NCBI RefSeq assembly: GCF_009690905.1 | Contig: NZ_VOSW01000082.1 | Location: forward strand, 1-41,790 | Source: Paraburkholderia madseniana | Lineage (GTDB): Bacteria > Pseudomonadota > Gammaproteobacteria > Burkholderiales > Burkholderiaceae | Length of the DNA stretch: 41,790 nucleotides | Direction of reading: 5' to 3' | Shown here: positions 24,977 to 33,598 of the stretch, piece after piece | Position numbering within the stretch: position 1 is the first letter of the stretch | How the letters are laid out: every line of letters starts with the position of its first letter | Translations under genes and position numbers: made by a program | Notes under the pieces: model-generated | What the model saw: only the letters and a program-made list of their open reading frames with translations | Told to the model about the DNA's origin: nothing | The model's database searches: none

Positions 24977-26077
24977 CTATAACGCCTGCTCCGGCGCGCG
25001 TCCGATCACATGGGAATCGGACGCCGCTGGTGCATCGCCGCGACCATGCTCACGGCCTGGCGTCACAACAGCACCGGTGCCACCCGGCCGCCCCACCGAT
25101 TTCGCATGCCGCTCGATCAGCCGTTGCAGCAGGCAGAACGCGCACAGCAACGCGCCGATCACAATGCGGGTCCACCACGAACTGAGCGTGCCGTCGAAGG
25201 TAATCAGCGCCTGGATCGTGCCTAGAATGCCGACGCCGAACAGCGACCCGATCACATAGCCGACACCGCCCGTCAGCAAGGTTCCGCCGATCACCGTTGC
25301 CGCGATCGCGTCGAGCTCCATACCCTGCCCTTGCAGCCCATAACCCGACAGCACGTAGAACGTGAACACCGCGCCGCCGAGCGCCGAACAGAAGCCGCTC
25401 AACGCATACACGCCGATCCGCGTGTGCGCGACCGGCAAGCCCATCAGCAACGCCGAGCGCGGATTGCCGCCAATCGCATACACGTTGCGGCCAAAGCGCG
25501 TGAAATGCGCGACATAGATCGCCGCGACAAGCGTGACGAGGGCGATCAACACATTGGCCGTCACCGAACCGACGCCGATGTTGAGCCGAAACGCGGAAAT
25601 TTTCTGGAACGTCGGATCGTTGATGGTGATCGACTGCGTCGTGATCAGAAAGCACAGGCCACGCGCGAAGAACATGCCGGCCAGCGTGACAATGAACGCC
25701 TGCAAGCGGAAAAAGTGAATCAGCGCCCCCTGTACCGCGCCGAACACCGTGCCCATCAGCAACACGATCGGCACGATCAACCAGACCGGCCAATGCATGT
25801 GTTCGGACAACACCGCTTCGACGATGGTGGTCAGCGCCACCACCGAGCCCACCGACAGATCGATCCCCCCGGACACGATCACAAACGTCATACCGATCGC
25901 GACAATCAGCAGGAAGGCGTTATCGACCAGCAGATCGAGCAGCACTTGCCACGAGAAAAAGCCGGTGTACATCACCGAGCCGAAACCGAACAGGGCGCAG
26001 AACAACAGGACAGTGACGGCGATCGGTAAGGTGCGCGGATCGACGATATGAGCCCAGGCCTCGAGGAGTCGTCTCAT
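24977..26077 (-). CDS. yjfF: Galactofuranose-type ABC importer, permease 2
   Basis: A 366-residue permease of the ribose/galactofuranose (RbsC-like) family with about nine to ten helices. The family segment VSGGIDLSVGSVVALTTIVE is clear, and the loop TRFGRNVYAIGGNPRSALLMG is typical of YjfF. The last 40 residues are a polar tail beyond the usual end, of unknown role. Its ATG overlaps the stop of the first permease gene (ATGA), and it is the last gene of the operon. Confidence 0.9.
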   Translation of the reverse strand: MRRLLEAWAHIVDPRTLPIAVTVLLFCALFGFGSVMYTGFFSWQVLLDLLVDNAFLLIVAIGMTFVIVSGGIDLSVGSVVALTTIVEAVLSEHMHWPVWLIVPIVLLMGTVFGAVQGALIHFFRLQAFIVTLAGMFFARGLCFLITTQSITINDPTFQKISAFRLNIGVGSVTANVLIALVTLVAAIYVAHFTRFGRNVYAIGGNPRSALLMGLPVAHTRIGVYALSGFCSALGGAVFTFYVLSGYGLQGQGMELDAIAATVIGGTLLTGGVGYVIGSLFGVGILGTIQALITFDGTLSSWWTRIVIGALLCAFCLLQRLIERHAKSVGRPGGTGAVVTPGREHGRGDAPAASDSHVIGRAPEQAL

Positions 26078-27105
26078 CGCGCCACCCCGCGCTGCCTGAA
26101 GAGCGACATGGCGAGCGAGCGCGCCGAGGGCGACTGGATCACGCTCACCGCCAGCACCACGGCCGCCTTGACGACGAGCGTCGCTTCCGGCGGCACGCCG
26201 ATCGAATAAGTCGTATAGGTGAGCGTCTGGATGATCAACGCTCCCAGCACGGTGCCGGCGAGACTGAAGCGGCCACCGAGCAGCGATGTGCCGCCGAGCG
26301 TCACCGCCAGAATCGCATCGAGTTCGAGCAGCAGGCCCGCGTTGTTGCCATCGGCGCTGCGCACGTTCGAGCTGATGAGGATGCCCGCCATCGCGGCGGT
26401 CAGTCCCGAGAAGCCGTACACCGCGAATACCAGCGCTTTCGAGCGCAGGCCGACGAGACGCGTCGCCACTGGATTAACGCCGATCGCGCGAATGAAGAGC
26501 CCGAGCGCGGTGCCTTCAACGAGCCCCACGGTGGCCAGCACGGCAACGCTTGCGATCCACACCGAACACGGCACGCCAAGCCAATACCCACCGCCGACGA
26601 ACAGGTAACCCGGTGCGCCGATCGGGATGATCTGCCCCGCAGTCAACAATTGCGCAATGCCACGGCCGGCGACCATCAGGATCAACGTTGCGATGATCGG
26701 CTGCATGCCGACGAACGACACCAGCAACCCGTTCCACATGCCGCTCAACACACCGACGATCAGCGCCGCGACCAGCGCCTGCGCGATCAATGCGGCGCTC
26801 GGTGCGGCTTGCGTCGCGAGTATCGTGGCCGCCGCGGCGCCAGCGATCGCGACCACCGCGCCAACCGAAATATCGATGCCGCGCGTGGCGATCACGAGCG
26901 TCATGCCGGTCGCAACCAGCACCAGCGGCGCAGCGCGATTCAACACGTCGATCGGCGCGCCGAACAAATGGCCGTCGAGTATCCTCAAAGAAAGAAAATT
27001 TGGATTCACCAGGAGGTTCAGGGCGCACAAGAGCACCAGCGTGACGCACGGCCAGATCAACGGGCGCTCCGCACCATCGCGCACGAACCAGTTCGATAGC
27101 TTCAT
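26074..27105 (-). CDS. ytfT: Galactofuranose-type ABC importer, permease 1
   Basis: A 343-residue RbsC-like permease. It carries the family segment TRGIDISVGAVVAIAGAAAA and about nine helices. The start at 27105 is supported by GGGGAG six bases upstream and an ATGA overlap with the ATPase stop; the frame is open far upstream but that part is out-of-frame ATPase. YtfT and YjfF form the heterodimeric membrane channel in the E. coli galactofuranose importer, and the same two-permease layout is kept here. Confidence 0.92.
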   Translation of the reverse strand: MKLSNWFVRDGAERPLIWPCVTLVLLCALNLLVNPNFLSLRILDGHLFGAPIDVLNRAAPLVLVATGMTLVIATRGIDISVGAVVAIAGAAAATILATQAAPSAALIAQALVAALIVGVLSGMWNGLLVSFVGMQPIIATLILMVAGRGIAQLLTAGQIIPIGAPGYLFVGGGYWLGVPCSVWIASVAVLATVGLVEGTALGLFIRAIGVNPVATRLVGLRSKALVFAVYGFSGLTAAMAGILISSNVRSADGNNAGLLLELDAILAVTLGGTSLLGGRFSLAGTVLGALIIQTLTYTTYSIGVPPEATLVVKAAVVLAVSVIQSPSARSLAMSLFRQRGVAR

Positions 27106-28712
27106 TCGCCGCTCCCCGCGATGAGTCGATAAATGTTGTCTTCGTTCGAGGCCTTGCCGGCCACTTCTGCGATCTTGCGACGATCGCGCAGCACCGCCAC
27201 ACGATGACTCACGCGCAGCACCTCGCTGATCTCCGACGAAATGAACAGGATGCTCAGACCGTTCGCGCACAGCGCCAGCAAGCGGTCCATGATGTCGAAC
27301 TTGGCGGCGACGTCGATGCCGCGGGTAGGCTCGTCGAGAATCAGGAGTTTGGGATTCGTAGCGAGCCAGCGCGCGAGCAGCGCTTTCTGCTGGTTGCCGC
27401 CGGAGAGCAGCCCGATTGGCTGTTCGGCGTCCGCTGCCTTGATGCCGAGGCGCTCGATCCACATGTCCGCGATTTCCTGCGCGCGATGCCGTTTGATCTT
27501 GCGCAACCAGCCGCGCCGCGCCTGCAACGCCAGCAGAATGTTCTCGCGGATCGACAGTTCGGCGACGATGCCCTCTTTCTTGCGGTCCTCCGCGCAATAG
27601 CCGATGCCGTGGCGCACCGCGTCCCGGGGCGAACGCAGCCGCACAGGCCGGCCTTCGATCAGGATAGTGCCGCTGTCGGCGCGATCGGCCCCGAACAACA
27701 GCCGGGCGGTCTCCGTGCGGCCCGAGCCCAGCAGGCCGGCCAGGCCCAGGATCTGGCCCGGCTGCACGTCAAGGTCGATCGGCTGCAGCGTGCCGCGCCT
27801 TCCGACGCCGCGCAGTTCGACGAACGGCTGAACAGCGTCCTTGCTCTCTGGCCCTTCATGAACAGCGTGGCCGTCATGTGCCGCTTCGCGCAAGCGCGCG
27901 CTCATGCGCTCATGACCGACCATCTTCGCGACCAGTTGATCGGCCGGCAGATTCCGCGCGAGATATTCCCCTTCACGCTCGCCGTTGCGCATCACCGTGA
28001 TGCGATCGGAAATGGCATAGGTTTGCTCGATGAAATGCGTGACAAACAGAATGGCGATTCCCGACTGTTTAAGATGCCGAAGTATTTTGAAAAGCTGCGC
28101 GACTTCGCCGTCGTCGAGACTGGAGGTCGGCTCGTCGAGGATCAGCACGCGTGCGTCGACTGACAGTGCCCTTGCGATCGCCACCATCTGCTGCACTGCG
28201 ATCGGATAGGCGTCGAGCGATCTGGTGACGTCGAGTGTCACGTCGAGGCGGGCAAGCGCTGCCTGCGCGCGCCGCTTGATGTCGGGCCAGTCGATCGCGC
28301 CGAAACGCTTTGGCTGCCGGCCCGCAAAGATGTTCTCCGCCACCGACAGGTTCGGGCACAGGTTCACTTCCTGATACAGCGTGCGCACGCCGGCCGCTTC
28401 CGCCTCCTGCGGCGACGCAAACGCGACGGTCTCGCCACCGAGGCGGATCGTACCGGCGTCAGGCGCGACTACGCCGGTCAGCACGTTGATCAGGGTGGAT
28501 TTGCCGGCGCCGTTCTGTCCCATCAGGGTGTGAATCTCGCCGGGGAACAGACGAAAGTCGACCCGCTGCAGCGCTTTCACGCCCGGAAACGTCTTGCTGA
28601 CGCCGGTAGTGGCCAGAATGGGTTCGAGTGCATTCGAGGCGGCGCCGTCGCGAGCGTCGCCTGTGACGGCCTTCATGGCCGGCGGATTGGGTTCCGATGC
28701 GGGATGCGTCAT
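27102..28712 (-). CDS. ytfR: Galactofuranose-type ABC importer, double ATPase
   Basis: A 536-residue fused sugar-import ATPase with two nucleotide-binding domains. Domain 1 has Walker A GQNGAGKST (65-73), Walker B VLILDEPTSSLD, and a degenerate signature (AYPIAVQQM). Domain 2 has the weakened Walker A GLLGSGRTE, the intact signature LSGGNQQK and LLILDEPTRGID. This asymmetry is normal for YtfR/RbsA/MglA. About 30 polar residues precede the first domain; Met13 is another possible start. It lies 209 bases after the binding-protein gene and overlaps ytfT. Confidence 0.94.
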   Translation of the reverse strand: MTHPASEPNPPAMKAVTGDARDGAASNALEPILATTGVSKTFPGVKALQRVDFRLFPGEIHTLMGQNGAGKSTLINVLTGVVAPDAGTIRLGGETVAFASPQEAEAAGVRTLYQEVNLCPNLSVAENIFAGRQPKRFGAIDWPDIKRRAQAALARLDVTLDVTRSLDAYPIAVQQMVAIARALSVDARVLILDEPTSSLDDGEVAQLFKILRHLKQSGIAILFVTHFIEQTYAISDRITVMRNGEREGEYLARNLPADQLVAKMVGHERMSARLREAAHDGHAVHEGPESKDAVQPFVELRGVGRRGTLQPIDLDVQPGQILGLAGLLGSGRTETARLLFGADRADSGTILIEGRPVRLRSPRDAVRHGIGYCAEDRKKEGIVAELSIRENILLALQARRGWLRKIKRHRAQEIADMWIERLGIKAADAEQPIGLLSGGNQQKALLARWLATNPKLLILDEPTRGIDVAAKFDIMDRLLALCANGLSILFISSEISEVLRVSHRVAVLRDRRKIAEVAGKASNEDNIYRLIAGSGE

Positions 28713-28921
28713 AGACCTCGCTCGATCGGCGGTGCGTTGGTCGGGTGGGCTCAGGCTGGCCCCGTTGTGCGCAATCTGATTCTGCGGAAAAGAGACCGCC
28801 CGCTGCCGAAGCAGCCAGGCGGTCAGGCACCACTGGAGAAACCCCTGCGATCCGTCCGTACTTCGCTTGCGTTCTGCGTCTATCGTATGGATAGCTAATC
28901 AGTTAGCCATCACACTCCGCC
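28713..28921 (-). other. Gap between ytfQ and ytfR
   Basis: A 209-base non-coding gap inside an otherwise overlapping operon. It contains a short inverted repeat GCTAA/TTAGC at 28894-28907 just after the ytfQ stop. Such a gap often holds an mRNA-stabilising or attenuating structure that lets the binding protein be made in excess; no T-run is present. Nothing else is recognised. Confidence 0.4.
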
Positions 28922-29908
28922 TCAATATTTGCGTGTCGGCAAAGTCTGCGCCGCGACGCTCATCGGAAAGACAGTCTCTTCCGTCAGGATACGCTTGGGC
29001 AGCGGCTTGCCGGCCACCACGTCCTTGACTGCCGACATCAATTGCGGTCCCAGCAGCGGACTGCACTCCACATCGACGTTCATCTTGCCCGCGGCCATCG
29101 CCTGGAAGCCGCCCTTGGTCGCATCGAACGAGACGACGGTGATGTCCTTGCCCGGATGCATGCCGGCCTCTTCCATCGCCTGGATGGCGCCGAGCGCCAT
29201 ATCGTCGTTATGCGCATAAACTACATTTATTTTATTTCCATAAGTTTTTATAAATGCTTCCATCACCTGCTTGCCACCGGCAAGTGTGAAGTCGCCGCTT
29301 TGCGACGCAATGATCTTGAATTTGGGATCGCTCTTGATCACTTCGATCAGGCCTGAATGCCGGTCGTTGGCCGGCGCCGAGCCGACCGTTCCCTGCAGTT
29401 CCGCGATGTTGATCGGGCCCGGATCATTCTTATAGTGATCGGCCAGCCAATGACCACCGCGCCGGCCCTCTTCCATGAAGTCCGAGCCAATCATCGTTAC
29501 GTACAGCGACGTGTCTTTCACGTCGATGTTGCGGTCAGTCAGGATCACCGGAATTTTTGCGGCTTTAGCTTCGCGCAGCACCGGCTCCCAGCCGGATTCG
29601 ACGACCGGAGAGAACGCGATCACATCGACTTTCTGCGCTATGTAGGAGCGGATCGCCTTGATCTGGTTTTCCTGCTTTTGCTGGGCGTCGGAGAATTTGA
29701 GCTTGATCTTGGCGTCCGCCGCCGCTGACTTCACCGACTCGGTGTTGGCGGTTCGCCATGCGCTTTCCGCGCCGACCTGTGCGAAACCGAGGGTGATCTG
29801 TTTGTCCTGCGCGTATGCGCCCGGCGCTGTCAGCGCCAGTGCGCCGATGCTCGAGCAAAGCGCGAGCGCGCCCAACGCACGACATGCGGCGCGTCGTGTA
29901 TTCGCCAT
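28922..29908 (-). CDS. ytfQ: Galactofuranose-type ABC importer, binding protein
   Basis: A 328-residue periplasmic sugar-binding protein close to YtfQ. The signal peptide ends at AYA (residue 33). The mature part starts QDKQITLGFAQVGAESAWRT, with ligand-pocket segments AFSPVVESGWEPVLREAK and VILTDRNIDV. The start at 29908 has AGGAG seven bases upstream; an upstream in-frame start at 29944 is less likely. E. coli YtfQ binds galactofuranose; relatives bind arabinose or other sugars, so the exact sugar is uncertain. Residues 217-230 are encoded by a 43-base stretch of about 19 percent GC with two ATA isoleucine codons, unlike the rest of the gene. Confidence 0.92.
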   Translation of the reverse strand: MANTRRAACRALGALALCSSIGALALTAPGAYAQDKQITLGFAQVGAESAWRTANTESVKSAAADAKIKLKFSDAQQKQENQIKAIRSYIAQKVDVIAFSPVVESGWEPVLREAKAAKIPVILTDRNIDVKDTSLYVTMIGSDFMEEGRRGGHWLADHYKNDPGPINIAELQGTVGSAPANDRHSGLIEVIKSDPKFKIIASQSGDFTLAGGKQVMEAFIKTYGNKINVVYAHNDDMALGAIQAMEEAGMHPGKDITVVSFDATKGGFQAMAAGKMNVDVECSPLLGPQLMSAVKDVVAGKPLPKRILTEETVFPMSVAAQTLPTRKY

Positions 29909-30257
29909 GACTGTCTCCTGATCGTTGTTGTGTCGGCGATCCATCGAACCCGCCCGGTGTTTGCGGCCCTCACGGTGCGTGGATCGTGATGTAGCGTAGT
30001 GTCTGGGGCGTTAACCGTCCAATCATATGATTCGCGTCAGCGATACCAATTCTGGTATCGCTGGCGGTATCGGCAGTAACGGTGGACGTGGGCAATGCTG
30101 CGGGTTCGCTCGAGCATCGGCGGCGATCGAGCGTGGCGTTGGAGATGCTTTTTTATGCGCTTAAGTGCTCGGTGTGGCTTCGGGCCAGGTAGCGAGTGGG
30201 TGCCGGACTTTCGGGCCTTCGGACCAGGAGCGGCGCGGCTAACGGTCAGCCCGCAAG
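29909..30257. other. Upstream region of the sugar ABC operon
   Basis: A 349-base gene-free interval between ytfQ and the end of the AlkB gene. The half nearer ytfQ holds a candidate minus-strand promoter and two palindromes, listed separately. The half nearer AlkB (about 30070-30257) shows no clear terminator or gene; a short plus-strand frame there overlaps the AlkB end and is not convincing. Confidence 0.5.
29993..30060 (-). promoter_or_regulatory. Candidate ytfQ promoter with two palindromic operators
   Basis: On the minus strand, TTGGAC (30022-30017) and TACGCT (29998-29993) are 18 bases apart. Immediately upstream is the perfect 12-base palindrome AATCATATGATT (30021-30032), which overlaps the -35. 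Further upstream is a dyad CGATACCA-ATTC-TGGTATCG (30041-30060) with 8-base perfect arms. Such stacked sites suggest a sugar-responsive repressor or activator; no regulator gene is adjacent. Confidence 0.5.
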
Positions 30258-30857
30258 CTAGCGAGTTGCCCCGCGCGGCGTCACCCAGCGAAACGTCAGA
30301 TTGATCCGCTCGCCGGCCACACGCGGCTCCTTCGGCACGCGATGCCGCCAGTCGGCCTGCGTGTTGCCCTTCATCACCAGCAAGCTGCCGCCTTTCAGCG
30401 AAAACGACTGCACGACGCCAGTCTTGTTGTGCCGCAAGTCGAAAGTGCGCGCGACGCCCAGGCTGATCGACGCAATCACCGGCTGGGTGCCGAGTTCAGG
30501 CTCGCGGTCCGCATGCCATCCCATGCTGTCGGTGCCGCTGCGGTAGCGGTTGATCAGCACGCTGTTAAAGCGCGCGTGGCAGCTTGCCTCCGCGGCGGCT
30601 CGCAGTTCCGCGACGGTCGCGGTCCACGGTTGCGGTACGTTGCGAATGCCGGAGTAGACGTAGACCGCGTCCGGTTCGCCCTGCCAGGCGGTCAGCCGCG
30701 GCAGCGGCACACGGCCGGCGGGCGTGCCCATCATGTCTTGACGCCATTCCACTTCGCCGATGAGTTGCGCCAAAGCGCGCGCCGCGGCCTCGGGCGCGAG
30801 CCACTCGGGATACCAGTCCACGTCGGGCGCCGGAAGGTCGTCGAAAAGGTCCGCCAT
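30258..30857 (-). CDS. AlkB-like 2-oxoglutarate/Fe(II) dioxygenase
   Basis: A 199-residue AlkB-family enzyme that oxidatively removes alkyl groups from damaged DNA or RNA bases using 2-oxoglutarate and Fe(II). The iron ligands are His115 and Asp117 (GWHADREPEL) and His172 (DWRHRVP). Arg184 and Arg190 in RINLTFRWV match the 2-oxoglutarate-binding arginines, and NRYRSGTDSMGWH is the classic strand before the HxD. Its form is closer to ALKBH2/3-type proteins than to E. coli AlkB. The start is taken at 30857, where homologous sequence begins; the ribosome binding site is weak. Confidence 0.9.
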   Translation of the reverse strand: MADLFDDLPAPDVDWYPEWLAPEAAARALAQLIGEVEWRQDMMGTPAGRVPLPRLTAWQGEPDAVYVYSGIRNVPQPWTATVAELRAAAEASCHARFNSVLINRYRSGTDSMGWHADREPELGTQPVIASISLGVARTFDLRHNKTGVVQSFSLKGGSLLVMKGNTQADWRHRVPKEPRVAGERINLTFRWVTPRGATR

Positions 30858-31000
30858 AAGATTGCCCGAATGCGATTGCGTGCGCGACACGTGCGCGAGT
30901 GAGAACCTAGCTATTATGGCGGCAACGACGACGACGCTCACGCCTGTGGCTTGCGCTGTCATCCGTTTTTTTCACTCTGCAACTTCAACGGGTATCCATC

Positions 31001-31585
31001 ATGATTCTTTCCGATCAAGCTCTCGACCAGCTCTTTCGCAAAGCGCGCACCCATAACGGCTGGCAGGCCAAACCGGTCGACAACGCCGTGCTCAAGCAGC
31101 TCACCGAACTCGTGCTGCTCGGCCCGACCTCGGCCAATTCAAGCCCCGGCCGCTTCGTCTACGTGAAAACGCCCGAAGGCAAAGAAAAGCTGCGTCCGGC
31201 CTTGTCGCCGGGCAATCTCGAGAAGACGATGGCGGCACCGGTCACGGTGATCGTCGGGATGGATATGGCGTTTTACGAGCATCTGCCGAAACTGTTTCCG
31301 CATGCCGACGCGCGTAGCTGGTTCGCCGGCAACGACAGGGCGATCGCGGATACGGCCTTTCGCAATTCGACGCTGCAAGGCGGCTATCTGATTCTCGCTG
31401 CTCGCGCACTCGGCCTGGACACGGGTGCGATGTCGGGCTTCGACGCCGCCAAGGTCGACGAGGCCTTCTTCGCCGGCACGACCGTAAAGTCGAACTTCCT
31501 GATCAATCTGGGCTATGGCGACCCGTCGAAGCTCTTCCCGCGCAGCCCGCGCTTCTCCTTCGACGAAGCCGCCCAGATCGTCTGA
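31001..31585 (+). CDS. RutE/HadB-type flavin nitroreductase
   Basis: A 194-residue nitroreductase-fold flavoprotein of the HadB/RutE group. Typical segments are LGPTSANSSPGRFVYVKTPE (FMN site), FRNSTLQGGYLILAARALGLDTGAMSGFD and NFLINLGYGD. E. coli RutE reduces malonic semialdehyde to 3-hydroxypropionate in pyrimidine breakdown; other members act on quinones or nitro compounds. No rut genes are present here, so a general NAD(P)H-dependent reductase is the safest call. It stands alone between oppositely oriented genes. Confidence 0.9.
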   Translation: MILSDQALDQLFRKARTHNGWQAKPVDNAVLKQLTELVLLGPTSANSSPGRFVYVKTPEGKEKLRPALSPGNLEKTMAAPVTVIVGMDMAFYEHLPKLFPHADARSWFAGNDRAIADTAFRNSTLQGGYLILAARALGLDTGAMSGFDAAKVDEAFFAGTTVKSNFLINLGYGDPSKLFPRSPRFSFDEAAQIV

Positions 31586-31608
31586 AAGCCCTTAAGCCGC
31601 CGGTGCGT

Positions 31609-31938
31609 TTATCTGAAGAGCGCCACGTAGAACACCACTGTGCCGATCACCGCACCGATAAAGCAAAAGCCTTCGTCAGCGTCGTCGCCATTGGAACGCA
31701 ACCACGCGCCGACGACGCCGAACAGCCCTGCGATGCCGAGTGCAACGCATACCATCACCACGTCGAATAACGCGTTTTTGCCCAGCTCGGAGAAGTCGAT
31801 GTCGCGCACGCCGAAGTACAAGGCGAGCGCCATCAGCGATATACCCACCAGCGGCAGCATGACGTGGCTGCCCTCTCGTCCGACGTGATGCCCATGAAGT
31901 ACGTGGCGTACGTGATTGCCCGACCCAAGCAGTTTCAT
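31609..31938 (-). CDS. Small membrane protein with His-rich N-terminus
   Basis: A 109-residue protein of no family I recognise. Residues 9-25 contain six histidines (H9, H12, H15, H17, H18, H25) in NHVRHVLHGHHVGREGSH, followed by three likely helices at about 27-45, 57-78 and 90-107. An acidic loop (NGDDADEGF) separates the last two. GGAGG sits upstream of the ATG, supporting a real gene. The histidine cluster suggests metal binding at the cytoplasmic edge, an inference only. Confidence 0.7.
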   Translation of the reverse strand: MKLLGSGNHVRHVLHGHHVGREGSHVMLPLVGISLMALALYFGVRDIDFSELGKNALFDVVMVCVALGIAGLFGVVGAWLRSNGDDADEGFCFIGAVIGTVVFYVALFR

Positions 31939-32305
31939 GATGCGCCTCCTGCCTCGCCCTCAACCGAGGACAAAACGAACCGCCGCTGGGCCGCGATGGC
32001 CCTGAGACGAGCCGGTTCTATTTGAGAATAGTGCACGCGAAACACAATTCAAAGCCCATTTAATTAGAGCGTCGCCGCAGTTCAGACGGCGGCATGCGGC
32101 AACGAGAATTGCTGCGTTGCGGTATCCACTTGCCTCGTCAAAAACAGACGTGTCCGGCCAGTCCTGGAAGCAGATCTGGCGCCCTCGGCAAGGGTTTGCA
32201 CATCTCGGTAGAATGATCCGGCTCGCCCGTTATTTCATGATTGCAGTTGGCGAGCCGCCGCCGTTGCTCCGCTCGTGCCGGCCCCTTCCCGCCTCTATCC
32301 TCTCT
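31939..32305. other. Intergenic region, little recognised
   Basis: A 367-base divergent interval between the His-rich protein and the metallophosphoesterase. It has an AT-rich patch at about 32018-32072 that may hold the minus-strand promoter. The phosphoesterase frame is open through 32117-32305, with alternative ATGs at 32213 and 32237, but that part lacks features of the family. No RNA gene or strong dyad was seen. Confidence 0.4.
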
Positions 32306-33469
32306 ATGCGCCGCTCATCGTTTCTTGTTCGATTCATCCTGATTGGCATCCTGCTGCATATCTACGTCGGTTTTCGTCTGATTCCCGACATGCCCGTCAG
32401 CATCACCGGCCGGTGGCTGTGCGCGTTGTGGCTGGTGCTGTCGATCTTTCTGATACCGCTCGGCATGCTGGCGCGCACCATCAAACAGCAGCCGCTCAGC
32501 GACCGCCTCGCGTGGGTCGGGCTGCTGGCGATGGGTTTCTTCTCGTCGCTGCTGGTTCTGACGTTCGCGCGTGACCTGGCGCTCGCCTCGCTGCTCACCG
32601 TCGATGCAATCTGGCCGAACACAATAGCAATCGCGCATTGGCGCATCGGCTCGGCGGCCGCGGTACCGCTGCTTGCGCTGCTTTCGACGCTCGTTGGCCT
32701 GTTCAACGCACGGCGCCGCGCCAAGGTCGTGACGATCGAGGTGCCGATCGACGATTTGCCGCCGGCGCTCGACGGCTTCACGATCGTCCAGATCAGCGAT
32801 ATCCACGTCGGCCCAACCATCAAAGGCCGTTACGTGGATGCGATCGTCGACGCGGTGAATCGTCTGAAGCCGGATCTGATTGCCGTCACGGGCGATGTGG
32901 TGGACGGCAGCGTGCCGCAATTGACCAGACACACGCAGCCCCTATCACGGCTCAGCGCGCGTCACGGGGCGTTCCTCGTGACCGGCAACCACGAGTATTA
33001 CGCCGGTGCGAACGCCTGGATCGATGAATTCCGGCGCCTGGGGTTAAACGTTCTGCTTAACGAGCATGTGATCGTGGAACACGACGGCGCGCGCGCCGTG
33101 ATTGCCGGGGTGACCGATTACTCAGCGGGCCATCATGATCCGTTGCATCGCAGCGACCCGGTTGCGGCCCTCGCAGGAGCGCCTGGCGACGTGCTGATCA
33201 AAGTACTGCTGGCACACCAGCCGCGCTCTGCCGAAGCAGCCGCGGCAGCAGGTTTCACACTGCAGCTATCCGGCCACACACACGGCGGGCAGTTCTTCCC
33301 ATGGAATTTCTTTGTGCGTCTCCAGCAGCCGTTCACGGCTGGTCTCGCACGGCTGAACGGCCTGTGGGTCTACACGAGTCGCGGCACCGGCTATTGGGGA
33401 CCGCCGAAGCGCCTGGGAGCTCCCTCGGAGATCACGCGATTGCGCCTCGTGCCCGGCGAGCCCGACTAA
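32306..33469 (+). CDS. Membrane-anchored calcineurin-like metallophosphoesterase
   Basis: A 387-residue protein with about four N-terminal helices (residues 8-24, 37-54, 70-88 and 115-133), then a metallophosphoesterase domain. The metal-binding motifs are all present: D165-x-H167 (ISDIHVG), GDVVD (196-200), GNHE (227-230), His304 (LLAHQP) and GHTH (323-326). This layout matches YkuE/YaeI-type phosphodiesterases, some of which act on UDP-diacylglucosamine or lipids. The start at 32306 begins just before the first helix but has no clear ribosome binding site, so one of the upstream starts remains possible. Confidence 0.87.
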   Translation: MRRSSFLVRFILIGILLHIYVGFRLIPDMPVSITGRWLCALWLVLSIFLIPLGMLARTIKQQPLSDRLAWVGLLAMGFFSSLLVLTFARDLALASLLTVDAIWPNTIAIAHWRIGSAAAVPLLALLSTLVGLFNARRRAKVVTIEVPIDDLPPALDGFTIVQISDIHVGPTIKGRYVDAIVDAVNRLKPDLIAVTGDVVDGSVPQLTRHTQPLSRLSARHGAFLVTGNHEYYAGANAWIDEFRRLGLNVLLNEHVIVEHDGARAVIAGVTDYSAGHHDPLHRSDPVAALAGAPGDVLIKVLLAHQPRSAEAAAAAGFTLQLSGHTHGGQFFPWNFFVRLQQPFTAGLARLNGLWVYTSRGTGYWGPPKRLGAPSEITRLRLVPGEPD

Positions 33470-33536
33470 GGCCCCGGGCTAGAGTGCCGCATATCGCCGC
33501 ATCGGAGTCATACTGGATTGCACTGCAAAAAAGAAA

Positions 33537-33563
33537 CGCGGATGTCCGCAAAGGACATCCGCG
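33537..33563 (-). terminator. Rho-independent terminator
   Basis: A perfect 11-base stem (33537-33547 with 33553-33563) around a 5-base loop. Read on the minus strand it is followed by TTTCTTTTTT, so it terminates the small exported-protein gene at 33599-34123. It may also serve the convergent phosphoesterase gene, though the T-run on that side is poor. Confidence 0.88.
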
Positions 33564-33598
33564 CTTTGGCGCTGACGCGCCACGTCAGCCAATTTGCG

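Noticed and set aside
30095..30304. 69-residue plus-strand frame between ytfQ and the AlkB gene
   Set aside because: It overlaps the end of the AlkB gene, lacks a ribosome binding site and has a random-looking sequence.
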